From Flavobacteriales bacterium (GTDB taxonomy: Bacteria > Bacteroidota > Bacteroidia > Flavobacteriales_F > PHOS-HE28), in assembly GCA_016715995.1 (NCBI GenBank), contig JADJXF010000008.1:1-64000 (forward strand): a DNA stretch of 64,000 nucleotides. Reading direction: 5' to 3'. The position numbers and the translations under genes are program-made. Positions 42,657-50,777 of the stretch are shown here, piece by piece. Positions within the stretch are counted from its first letter, which is position 1, and each line of letters starts with the position of its first letter. Under the pieces are notes generated by a model. That model made no database searches and was not told the DNA's origin. It saw nothing but the letters and a program-made list of their open reading frames with translations.

Positions 42657-45329
42657 ATGGCGATTCGGACAACTCTAGTCGGCACGTTCGCGTTGCTGTT
42701 GCCTTTCCAGGCAACTGCACAATGCGGGCTGGAACCGTGCTGGAAGTCATACGCTGCGCGTGACCACGAAGCCACCAGGCGCTGTTTGTCGGCCGTTGAG
42801 CGCTTGTGCCTCGGACCGGGCACCGACGCCCCCAAGCAAGCCGACTACTGGGCGTTGAAGGGCTGCAACGCCTACGCGTTGGGCGACCCTCGCGCCGAGG
42901 AGTACCTGCTCACCGCGCGCGCGGCCTATCTCGTAGAAGGCGCGCCGTGGAAAGCCGCCTTGCGCATGCTGCGTGTGCTGGGTCGCATCGCCTATGAGCG
43001 CGGCGATTACCACAAGGGCCTTACCTATTACCGTGAATCGCTGGCGCTGCACCAGGCGCATGAGCCTTGGCAGGAAGGGGCCATTGGCGGCGACCATTAC
43101 AACATCGGCAACTGCTTCTGGGGGTTGGACCAGCGCGATAGCTGCTCGGCCCACTACGCCATCGCGTTGCGCCTTTGGGCGCAACAGCCCGATGGAGGGC
43201 CTCCCTTGGTGGCATACGTGCATGAGGTGCTGGGTACGTACGCCTGGGAGGCTGGTGATGAGGCCCTTGCCCTCGACCACTTCGCCGAGGCCGCACGCCG
43301 CCAGCTGAAGGACGCACCGGATACCGATGCGGCCGATGGATTAGCGACAAAGGCGTGGGGCAGCGCAGGCGCGGATAGAGCGGAAGAAGCAATCAGCCTT
43401 TTCGAACAGGCTGTGGAATTCCGAACGAACACCTTCGGAGACGAGCACCCCAACACAGCGTGCATGCACAGCGACATGGCCGCATTGCTCCTGCGGCTCA
43501 ATCGACCTGAAGAAGCGCTCGCTCGCGCACAAGGGGCCATCGTGCGCCTGGTGCCCGGGTTCAAGCCGAAGGACGACGTGGAAAATCCTGCGGTGGTCGA
43601 CCAGGCCACCAGCATACGGCACCTCTACGACGCGCTCGTGGTGAAATTCGATGTGTTGTCACAGCGAGACGATGCGCGATCCGCAGCGGCGGCCGATGCA
43701 GCGATCGATTTGGCCATGCAGTGCATCGAACGGTTGCGCACCGCCGCTCTCGCCGCGCAGAGCAAACTCTTCTGGACCGACCGCGTGCGCGGCTTCGTGG
43801 AGCGCGCGCTGCGCCATTCCGCGCGCCGTTGGCGAGCGGATCCTGGCGATGTACGCGCCGAGCGCGCACTCGCGTTGATGGAGATCGGCCGCAACGCGCT
43901 GCTCTCCGAAGCGATGGCAGCGCTCGATGCCGCCAACGCCGGTGGCTTGCCGAAGCCACTCGCGGACAAGGAACGCGCGATGCGTGCCCGCATCGCCGAA
44001 ATGGAGCGCTATGTGCTGCTGGAAGAGAAGAAGTGCGAACGCATGGACGTTGACAAGGTGGGGCTATGGCGCAACGCGCTAACCTCGGCGGAGGCTGGCC
44101 TGGATAGCCTGGTACGCGCCCTGGCTAGGGCCTATCCGAACTATCACGAACTGAAATACGGCACCGCGCGCGTTAGCCTAACCGACCTCCGCGAACGCCT
44201 CGGTGACCGTGCGCTCCTCGCGATGCACGATGGCGAGGAGGCGAGCTGCTTCATACTGGTGCGCAGCAACCGCGTGCAGCTGATTGAGGCACCACAAGCA
44301 CCGGACGCCCGCACAGCGATAGAGCGATTGCGCAGCACGCTCGTCGATCCCTCTGCGCGCTGGCAGGATCCGCAGGGCGCGTACGACGCTTTTGTTTCTT
44401 CCGCGCACGCACTTCACCAGCGCATCGTCGGCGGCTTTGATGCGCCGTTCCCGGTGCGCCTGACCGTGGTAGCCGATGGCGCCTACCAGCACATCCCGTT
44501 CGAGGTACTGCTCACCGCCGCCCCAGCAGCGGGCAAGCGCGATTACGCGGCACTGGACTACCTAGTCAAGTCGTGCGCGATCAGCTACTCGCCGGGCGTG
44601 CGCTCATTGCTCTCTGCTCCCGGTGACGGGCGCAGCGGAGAGGGATACTTGGGCATGCATGCCTCCGAGCGGGGAAGGGACCTCGCCGCTGCGCGCGAAG
44701 AGGTCGAAGCCGCGCATCGACTGCTGGGCGGCACGATGCTCGGCGACTCGGATGCCACTGAAGCCAGCTTCAAGAAGGAAGCGCCAACGGCGCGCATCAT
44801 CCACCTGGCCATGCATGCCGCAGCGGACGACATCGACCCCATGAACTCGGCGCTGGCCTTCGCGCCCGATTCAGTCGAAGACGGGCTCCTGCACGCGCAC
44901 GAGCTATTCGGCATGCGCATAGCGGCACGGCTGGCACTGCTCAGCGCGTGTCGGACGGGAGAGGGCCGAATGCTGAAGGGAGAAGGCCGCATGAGCCTCG
45001 CACGCGGTTTCGCGCACGCTGGCTGCCCCAGCTTGCTCATGAGCCTGTGGCCGTGCAACGATGCAACCACGGGGAGCTTGGTCACGCGCTTCCTCGGCCT
45101 CGCGAACGATGAAGCGGCACTGGATGAGGCCTTGCGAGAGGCCAAGCTCGACTACCTGCGAACAGCTGATCCCGTGAAGGCGCACCCCGCGCTTTGGTCG
45201 TCGTTGGTGCTCAGCGGCGATGAGCGTGCCATGAAACCGGCCGCACCGTGGTACGCCACACCGTGGTGGCTACTGGTGCTCGCGGCGCCGCTGTTGTGGC
45301 GTCTGCGCGGACGGCAGCGCGCGCAATAG
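42657..45329 (+). CDS. TPR-CHAT protein (caspase-like), second copy
   Basis: 890 residues, start MAIRTTLVGTFALLLPFQAT with a signal peptide ending TAQC; an in-frame ATG at 42570 would add 29 residues before the signal, so it is less likely. TPR-like repeats fill about 20-330 (GRIAYERGDYHKGLTYYRES, HEVLGTYAWEAGDEALALDH, DMAALLLRLNRPEEALARAQ). The CHAT domain covers about 560-860 with the presumed dyad kept: His 720 (IIHLAMHAAAD) and Cys 765 (ALLSACRTGEG). SLARGFAHAGCPSLLMSLWP and EAALDEALREAKLDYLR follow. A C-terminal helix (WWLLVLAAPLLWRL) ends in a basic tail. It is shorter than the copy at 21964. It faces the anti-sigma gene tail to tail, overlapping it by 60 bases. Confidence 0.88.
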   Translation: MAIRTTLVGTFALLLPFQATAQCGLEPCWKSYAARDHEATRRCLSAVERLCLGPGTDAPKQADYWALKGCNAYALGDPRAEEYLLTARAAYLVEGAPWKAALRMLRVLGRIAYERGDYHKGLTYYRESLALHQAHEPWQEGAIGGDHYNIGNCFWGLDQRDSCSAHYAIALRLWAQQPDGGPPLVAYVHEVLGTYAWEAGDEALALDHFAEAARRQLKDAPDTDAADGLATKAWGSAGADRAEEAISLFEQAVEFRTNTFGDEHPNTACMHSDMAALLLRLNRPEEALARAQGAIVRLVPGFKPKDDVENPAVVDQATSIRHLYDALVVKFDVLSQRDDARSAAAADAAIDLAMQCIERLRTAALAAQSKLFWTDRVRGFVERALRHSARRWRADPGDVRAERALALMEIGRNALLSEAMAALDAANAGGLPKPLADKERAMRARIAEMERYVLLEEKKCERMDVDKVGLWRNALTSAEAGLDSLVRALARAYPNYHELKYGTARVSLTDLRERLGDRALLAMHDGEEASCFILVRSNRVQLIEAPQAPDARTAIERLRSTLVDPSARWQDPQGAYDAFVSSAHALHQRIVGGFDAPFPVRLTVVADGAYQHIPFEVLLTAAPAAGKRDYAALDYLVKSCAISYSPGVRSLLSAPGDGRSGEGYLGMHASERGRDLAAAREEVEAAHRLLGGTMLGDSDATEASFKKEAPTARIIHLAMHAAADDIDPMNSALAFAPDSVEDGLLHAHELFGMRIAARLALLSACRTGEGRMLKGEGRMSLARGFAHAGCPSLLMSLWPCNDATTGSLVTRFLGLANDEAALDEALREAKLDYLRTADPVKAHPALWSSLVLSGDERAMKPAAPWYATPWWLLVLAAPLLWRLRGRQRAQ

Positions 45330-46049
45330 CTCCTGCGCTTCGTTGCGCTTGTAGGATCCATCCCTTGCCAAAGCGGTGAGTTCGAGGCGAGCGCGGCCCG
45401 CATCGCCAGCCTTCAATGCCGCCAGTGCGAGGTGCCAGCGCGCGATGGCATGCAAGTCATTGTCGCTTGCCAGAACAACCTCGAAATGCGCGATCGCCGT
45501 ACGCGCATCACCGCCCGGCCGGTGCAACTCGCATTGCCCGCGATAGAAGGACCTCAAGTAGGCGGGTGCTTGCGCGTCATCCACGGCCTCCAGGATTACA
45601 AGGGCGCTATCGTATGCGCTGCGCGCGTATGCTTCGCCGAAGCGTGACCAGGCAACAAGTGATTCCGCCTCGCCGCGCACTCCTTCGGGTGCAGGGAAAG
45701 CAATCAGGTGCTCGGCTAGCAGTTCGGAAGACGAGCGTTCGCTATCGTACAGGAACCAAGTGATACCGATGGCCGCGAGCAGCGAGGCTGCCACGGACAG
45801 CCAAGCCCATGGGCGCATGCGAAAGACCTTGGCTTGTGGCTCATCCATGGCCTGATGAACGCTTTGCAGGCGCTTCCGGAGCGCTGCCTCGCCGGCCAGG
45901 TGCGCGACATGCCAGGCCTGCACGAAAGCGGCGAAGTCTTGCGCGAAGGCGGTATCGGCGAGCAGGCGCGCATCGAATGCTTCGCGCTCGGCAGCGAGCA
46001 TGCCCTCGCGCATGCGCCGCTCGAACAGGTCGTAGTGCTCCTCTTTCAT
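45270..46049 (-). CDS. Anti-sigma-factor-like membrane protein, second copy
   Basis: 259 residues, start at 46049 (MKEEHYDLFERRMREGMLAA). The N-terminal 75 residues are a helical bundle (EREAFDARLLADTAFAQDFA) without zinc ligands. One helix spans about 83-100 (WLSVAASLLAAIGITWFLYD). The rest has TPR-like helices (AWSRFGEAYARSAYDSALVI, YLRSFYRGQCELHRPGGDAR, RWHLALAALKAGDAGRARLE). Layout and length mirror the protein at 25188-25922, and the paralogy is clear in the order of parts though not in long identical stretches. The ATG overlaps the sigma stop (ATGA). Its last 20 codons lie opposite the last 20 codons of the CHAT gene. Confidence 0.72.
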   Translation of the reverse strand: MKEEHYDLFERRMREGMLAAEREAFDARLLADTAFAQDFAAFVQAWHVAHLAGEAALRKRLQSVHQAMDEPQAKVFRMRPWAWLSVAASLLAAIGITWFLYDSERSSSELLAEHLIAFPAPEGVRGEAESLVAWSRFGEAYARSAYDSALVILEAVDDAQAPAYLRSFYRGQCELHRPGGDARTAIAHFEVVLASDNDLHAIARWHLALAALKAGDAGRARLELTALARDGSYKRNEAQELLRALPSAQTPQQRRREHQ

Positions 46050-46633
46050 GGCTCCCTCATCTCGTTGAACCACTGCGCGGCCGTGGGGTCGCTGGCAACC
46101 AGTTCGCGCAGCGCCTTCAGGCACTTGTGCTTCTTGTTGCGCGCATTCTGCTCATCCTTGAATCCGGTACGTTCGGCTATCGCGCGCATATCGAGCCCCT
46201 CGTAGAAGCTGAGCACCAGCATTTGCCGGCAGGCATCGCCTAGCCTGCCGAAGAGCGCGAGCAGGCCTTCGCGCGTGTCCACCCCGATCCCGCGGTCGAC
46301 GGGCTGGTCAAAGGCCGCCTCAGCGTCGGGCTCCTGCGCGGCCAATCGCCCGTGCACGCGCAGCTGCTTCAACCAGAGGAACCGGCAGATGGAATAGAGG
46401 TAGGTGCCGATGCTGCTCTCCCCGTGGAAGCGGCCCTGCTTGATGTGGCGGTAGAGCACCACCACGCCGTCCTGGAACACATCGCGTGCGGCATCGCGAT
46501 CGCCGCTGTTGCGTTGCACGTAGCCAGCCACCGTAGGGAAATGGGTATGGTATATCGTTGCCAAGGCCGTGTTCTCTTCCACGGTACCGCTCCGGAGCCG
46601 GGCGATCAGCTCCGCATCGTTGGTGGTGTGCAT
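46046..46633 (-). CDS. ECF-type RNA polymerase sigma factor, second copy
   Basis: 195 residues from 46633 (MHTTNDAELIARLRSGTVEE); a start three codons upstream at 46642 is equally possible. Region 2: LATIYHTHFPTVAGYVQRNS, DAARDVFQDGVVVLYRHIKQ and SIGTYLYSICRFLWLKQLR. Region 4: LGDACRQMLVLSFYEGLDMR, AIAERTGFKDEQNARNKKHK and CLKALREL. The HTH is followed by a short tail. It is the first gene of a two-gene unit with the anti-sigma factor. It diverges from the T9SS gene at 46802 over 168 bases, much as the first sigma gene diverges from the SUMF1-like gene over 173 bases. Confidence 0.85.
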   Translation of the reverse strand: MHTTNDAELIARLRSGTVEENTALATIYHTHFPTVAGYVQRNSGDRDAARDVFQDGVVVLYRHIKQGRFHGESSIGTYLYSICRFLWLKQLRVHGRLAAQEPDAEAAFDQPVDRGIGVDTREGLLALFGRLGDACRQMLVLSFYEGLDMRAIAERTGFKDEQNARNKKHKCLKALRELVASDPTAAQWFNEMREP

Positions 46634-46717
46634 CGGGCCCATGCCCGACCAAGCTACGCCGTCCAGCGATGCCCGATCCGGGCCGTACCGACCATTGGTG
46701 CCATTGGCCCCACCGGA

Positions 46718-46751
46718 CGTAACCACCGTAAAATGCGGGCGCGTGGTTACG
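46718..46751. promoter_or_regulatory. 9-bp inverted repeat in the divergent region of the second sigma gene
   Basis: CGTAACCAC (46718-46726) and GTGGTTACG (46743-46751) are exact reverse complements, 16 bases apart. It is a candidate operator shared by the sigma gene and the T9SS gene. Confidence 0.4.
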
Positions 46752-46801
46752 CTCTGCATGTGTGCGGGGACCAACCCTTGGAACAACCCAATTCTCCCAC
46801 C

Positions 46802-49684
46802 ATGAAGCGCCCGATACACCGCCTTGTCGTGCTCGCAGCACTAAGCCTCGCCTGTTCACCCCTGTTCGCACAGGACAGTGATGGCGATGGCGCACCCGAC
46901 CAGTTCGACAACTGCCCGTTCACCCCGAATCCTGGACAGCTTGATTCCGACACCGACGGAAGAGGTGATGCCTGCGACAACTGCGGGATGGTGCCGAACC
47001 CCGATCAGGCGAATGCGGACGGCGATGGTTTCGGCGACATATGCGACAATTGCCCCGACGAACCGAACGACCAGGCGGATGTTGACGGCGATGGCTTGGG
47101 CGATGCGTGCGATGGCTGCCCGTTCAATTGCGACGACGGTGATCCGTGTACGATCGATTGGTGCCTGGAGAATACGTGCTTGCACTTCCCGAACCCGATG
47201 CCTGAGGAGCACACCAATGTGCCGGACGCAACCTGCTACAATTATGCAGGCTCCATCTACCTGATCGACGGCTCGTACGACGCGAGCTACAGCAACCTGC
47301 CCGCCGACTATGAGAGCCCACCCGGAGGACTGGAGACCGGGCATAGTGGTACTGTCTTCGCGAACTCGACACCGTGCTACATGTACAGCATCACGCACTA
47401 CTTCGACCCGCTCGCGTTCGACCCATCCTCCATCGTCGCGCCGACGCTGGAGTGCATGGTGCCCCTGGGCCACGTCGTTTACACGGTGGACGGGAGCACC
47501 TATACCTATGATCCATTCCTGAGCACGCTACCGGAAGATTTCGAAACACCCATCGAGGGGGATTCAGAAACCCTCGAATATGAACAGGCCGATGGTTTGG
47601 GTGGCTGGTGCTACCGCTACGAGGTGGTCTACTACTACGATGCCCTTCCGTTCGATACCGACCTCGTGAGCAACCCGCCACCGCCGCCAGGGCCGTGCCA
47701 GGTGTACACGGGGCGCGTCGTCATCCTGCACGCGTTCTACGCGTCGGCGCTCTCCGATCACCCCGAAGGGTACACGGCGCCGCCGGGTGGTGCCGCGATC
47801 ACCGAAGATGGCTCCCAGTTGGATGGCGCCGGCAATATCTGTGCGACCTACGAGGTGACCTACTTCTACGCCATCGACTGCGATGACGGCGATCCCTGCA
47901 CCCTCGATGAGTGCATCAACGAAGCGTGCGTGCATACACCCTACGCGCCGCCCGCCGGCTATCTCGATCCACCTGCGATCAACTGCTTCGTGTACGTGGG
48001 CCGGCATGTGGTGAGCAACTTCGTCTGGGACGAAGCCAACTCCACGCTGCCCTTCGACTACGAGAATCCCGCAGACGGACAGGAACTCCTACAGTCTGAA
48101 ACCCTGGTGATCGACTTCACCACCTGCTGGGATTACATCGTGGTCTTCTTCTACGTGCCGCTGGATTGCAACGACGATGATCCATGCACTACCGATTCGT
48201 GCAACCCTGCCACCGGCCTCTGCGAGAACGTGCCCATCATCTGCGACGATGGCGACCCCTGCACCGTGGACATCTGCGATGGCAATGGCATCTGCCAGTT
48301 CCTGGACGCGCCGAACGACCTTGTACTCGAACTGCACACCGATGACAGCGGTGAGGAGACCAGCTTCGAGATCCGGCACCAAGGGACCGATGCACTGGCA
48401 TGCAGCGGCACGGGCTACCAGGACCTGGCGGTGATCACCGAGGAGTGCTGTCTGGCGAACGGCTGCTATTACCTGAAGGTGTTCGACGCGGGCGACGACG
48501 GCATCACCGATGGCGGCTACGTGCTGCGCACCTCCAGCGGCACGCGCATCATCGATAACATGGGCAACTTCGCCGATGGTGACGAAAGCGCAATCGCCGA
48601 CAACGAGGGCTTTTGCCTGCCGGTGGGCACCGACCGCTTGGTCTTCACCAGCTGCGACAAGATGGACTGGAGGACCGACTGCGGCAGCGAGTACATGGTG
48701 GCCAATGCCAACGGAGCGGTGAGCGCGGGGTGGAACAGCATCGCCTCCACCCCCTCCAACTTTACCAACGGCTACCAGGCGTGGTGGTACAACCCCAACG
48801 GCGGATACAGCTTCAAGCGGACCCAGTACCACAGCACGGCCAACGGCCTGGCCGCGAGCAGCACGCGCGCCTGCCACTTCAAGCTCAACAGCTGGAGCGG
48901 CAACCAGCTCGCCCAGAACGTGGTGTACAACGTGAAGGTGCGGGGCATCGTGGACGGCGATTTCCTCAACGCCGCATGGGGCCCTGCCTGCCGACTGATA
49001 GTGAACGATGCCGCGGCGCAATGCCCGCGCACGAAGCTCAACGACATCCCGGGCAACGCCTTCTTCAGCTGCGGCGGTACGCGGACGATCGGGAGCAACG
49101 TGCTGGTGCATGCGCGCGCGGTGCGGCGGATGCAGCCCAACTGCACATGGTTGAACGCGAAGCGCTACCAGTTCCGCTTCCGCTCGGACAACAACAACCC
49201 GGTGTACACGGTGGTGAAGACGGCCAACACCTATTTCGTGAACACCACGGGCCTGATCTGCGGCGTGACCTACGATGTGGACGTGCGGGTGAGCTTCGAG
49301 ACCAGCGGCACCAACTGGTGCGCGCCCAATGGCGCTGCCCCCTGGGGCGATGTGTGCCTGCTGACCATCTCCTGCCCGCCCGAAATCGGCGGCAACCAGA
49401 ACATGGTTGAGGAGGGCACAACGGGCCTGCGCATGTACCCGAACCCGAACCGTGGCGACCAGCTCATGCTGAGCCTGGAGTCTGTGGCTGAGGGCGTGAA
49501 CACGGTGAGCGTGGACATCCTGGATGCCTTCGGCAAGCGCGTGAGCGTGCGCACGATCGCGGTGCAGGACGGCTTCATCAACACGGTGCTCGAGCTCAAC
49601 GGCAGCCTGGCGGCCGGCATGTACATGGTGAACATCACCGCTGGTGATGCCGTGTACACCGAGCGCTTGGTGATCCAGCCGTAA
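46802..49684 (+). CDS. T9SS protein with thrombospondin type 3-like repeats
   Basis: 960 residues. Signal peptide MKRPIHRLVVLAALSLACSP then LFAQ. Residues about 23-105 are calcium-binding-type TSP3 repeats (DSDGDGAPDQFDNCP, DADGDGFGDICDNCP, DVDGDGLGDACDGCP), and CDDGDPCT motifs occur here and later. Four related segments of about 80 residues follow (about 140-460), each with a xGxxVxx...LPxDYExP pattern. The shared module begins near residue 506, with GDDGITDGGYVLRTS, YQAWWYNPNGGYSFKR and the sorting domain LRMYPNPNRGDQL to TERLVIQP. The gene is intact. It is probably a surface protein; no enzymatic motif is visible. It shares its upstream region with the second sigma gene. Confidence 0.88.
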   Translation: MKRPIHRLVVLAALSLACSPLFAQDSDGDGAPDQFDNCPFTPNPGQLDSDTDGRGDACDNCGMVPNPDQANADGDGFGDICDNCPDEPNDQADVDGDGLGDACDGCPFNCDDGDPCTIDWCLENTCLHFPNPMPEEHTNVPDATCYNYAGSIYLIDGSYDASYSNLPADYESPPGGLETGHSGTVFANSTPCYMYSITHYFDPLAFDPSSIVAPTLECMVPLGHVVYTVDGSTYTYDPFLSTLPEDFETPIEGDSETLEYEQADGLGGWCYRYEVVYYYDALPFDTDLVSNPPPPPGPCQVYTGRVVILHAFYASALSDHPEGYTAPPGGAAITEDGSQLDGAGNICATYEVTYFYAIDCDDGDPCTLDECINEACVHTPYAPPAGYLDPPAINCFVYVGRHVVSNFVWDEANSTLPFDYENPADGQELLQSETLVIDFTTCWDYIVVFFYVPLDCNDDDPCTTDSCNPATGLCENVPIICDDGDPCTVDICDGNGICQFLDAPNDLVLELHTDDSGEETSFEIRHQGTDALACSGTGYQDLAVITEECCLANGCYYLKVFDAGDDGITDGGYVLRTSSGTRIIDNMGNFADGDESAIADNEGFCLPVGTDRLVFTSCDKMDWRTDCGSEYMVANANGAVSAGWNSIASTPSNFTNGYQAWWYNPNGGYSFKRTQYHSTANGLAASSTRACHFKLNSWSGNQLAQNVVYNVKVRGIVDGDFLNAAWGPACRLIVNDAAAQCPRTKLNDIPGNAFFSCGGTRTIGSNVLVHARAVRRMQPNCTWLNAKRYQFRFRSDNNNPVYTVVKTANTYFVNTTGLICGVTYDVDVRVSFETSGTNWCAPNGAAPWGDVCLLTISCPPEIGGNQNMVEEGTTGLRMYPNPNRGDQLMLSLESVAEGVNTVSVDILDAFGKRVSVRTIAVQDGFINTVLELNGSLAAGMYMVNITAGDAVYTERLVIQP
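48318..49684 (+). repeat. Shared C-terminal module, copy 4
   Basis: DNA is close to copies 1, 2 and 5 from about 48600 onward; the first 280 bases are more diverged. The terminator behind it is nearly the same as the one behind copy 5. Confidence 0.85.
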
Positions 49685-49707
49685 GGCAGCAACAACGGGC
49701 CTGATGG

Positions 49708-49737
49708 CGAAGGCCGCCCCACATGGGGCGGCCTTCG
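49708..49737 (+). terminator. Strong hairpin terminator after the TSP3/T9SS gene
   Basis: Perfect 13-bp stem, 49708-49720 with 49725-49737, four-base loop ACAT. The same stem follows the gene ending at 62109. Confidence 0.85.
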
Positions 49738-49789
49738 CTCCGCAAGGCTTGGTCATCCGGCATCGGGAGGCAAACTCGATTCTTACTCG

Positions 49790-50020
49790 GCCGTCAACCG
49801 CAAGGCCGTGCTCACCATGGCGCGCGACCTTGGCTTCATGGCCATCACCGCCGCGCCCGAACCCGTGAGCGAGGTGGACGCGCTTTACTTCCTGGGCCCG
49901 CAGAACGGTCGCCTGGTGGTGCGCAACGAGCTGCGCGTGGGTGTGAAGTACGACGAGGTGCCGGTGGAGGGTACTGCGCGTTGGCACAATGTGAAGCCCC
50001 GGTCAGTGATGGTCGGGGCT
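49790..50020 (+). pseudogene. Remnant of a second MukB/JetC-like gene (3' end and terminator only)
   Basis: 49790-49965 matches 42194-42369, the last about 59 codons of the SMC ATPase gene, with about eleven base differences, mostly at third codon positions. The peptide reads AVNRKAVLTMARDLGFMAIT then YFLGPQNGRLVVRNELRVGV. The stop codon is lost (GTGGAG replaces GCGTAA), so the frame runs on to TAA at 50045. Similarity resumes in the terminator (AGCC to GGTCGGGGCT, ending 50020 against 42425). Everything upstream of 49790 is gone, and the break lies about 50 bases behind the T9SS terminator. No start or promoter is visible, so it is a relic of a duplication or of a deleted second operon. Confidence 0.88.
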
Positions 50021-50023
50021 TTC
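49994..50023 (+). terminator. Hairpin terminator behind the SMC remnant
   Basis: AAGCCCC (49994-50000) pairs with GGGGCTT (50015-50021), then T. It is a better-preserved version of the sequence after the intact SMC operon. Confidence 0.65.
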
Positions 50024-50213
50024 CACATCACGATTCCTGCTAACTAAAGTTCTATTGCAGGGCTCAGCCGCACATCCTAGCCTTGTTCTGCCAAACCAAC
50101 CCTACCGAGCCATGTCCACTATGAATCCCGTCGTCCAGAGGCTGAGGACCACCATTGCCCCCCTCTCCCCGAATAATCGAGCGCTATATCCACCTCACTT
50201 CAACAAGACCCCA

Positions 50214-50741
50214 ATGGCCGTGAACACTTGCGGATCGCTGCTCCGCCAACCCATTACAGCATTGCTCCTGCTCATAGTGCTGCTCGTTGCGCACAGTGCC
50301 GGGGCGCAAGACTACCGTACCCAAGCCGATGGCAACTGGTCCACCCTCGGGGTGTGGGACGAATTCGACGGGGTGGATCGGGTGGATGCGGACGTTGTGC
50401 CGACCAGCGCGCAAGGCATCATCACGATCACCCATGTGGTCACTTCCAACACCAACCGCACCGTTGATGAAGTGGTGGTGAGCGGTGGGACGTTGAACCT
50501 CTCGGGCGGCACATTGACGGTGAACGACGACACAGGTACCGACCTGGAATGCTCGGTCAACTTGTTCATCAGCGGAGGCACCGCGTTGACCGGCGGCGCG
50601 ATCGCTTGGACCAGCATGGTGAACAATGACTCCACCGACATCCTGGACATCTCTTACGCTTGTGCAGGACAACAGGCCATAGTCCTGAACAAGGCCGGTC
50701 CGCTCAACTACACTGCAGCCGGTTATTGGACTAGCAACTAG
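50214..50741 (+). CDS. Small secreted protein, short version of the repeat protein encoded inside the 50778 gene
   Basis: 175 residues from 50214 (MAVNTCGSLLRQPITALLLL), with a signal peptide ending AHSAGAQ; an upstream ATG at 50112 would add 34 residues. The mature start DYRTQADGNWSTLGVWDEFD and GTLNLSGGTLTVNDDTGTDL match, almost base for base, the segment at 54449-54720 in the neighbouring gene. It then jumps to a shortened repeat unit (DILDISYACAGQQAIVLNKA, GPLNYTAAGYWTSN) and stops, without the long array or a sorting domain. It is either a truncated paralogue or the ancestral short form. The fold is probably a beta-helix. Confidence 0.75.
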   Translation: MAVNTCGSLLRQPITALLLLIVLLVAHSAGAQDYRTQADGNWSTLGVWDEFDGVDRVDADVVPTSAQGIITITHVVTSNTNRTVDEVVVSGGTLNLSGGTLTVNDDTGTDLECSVNLFISGGTALTGGAIAWTSMVNNDSTDILDISYACAGQQAIVLNKAGPLNYTAAGYWTSN

Positions 50742-50777
50742 CCGTGGTTCATTGTCCTTTCCCTTAACCCAAACCCG

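Noticed and set aside
48089..49987. 632-codon minus-strand open frame
   Set aside because: Lies antisense to the shared T9SS module. Similar shadows appear opposite every copy of the module (6875-8299, 60862-62349).
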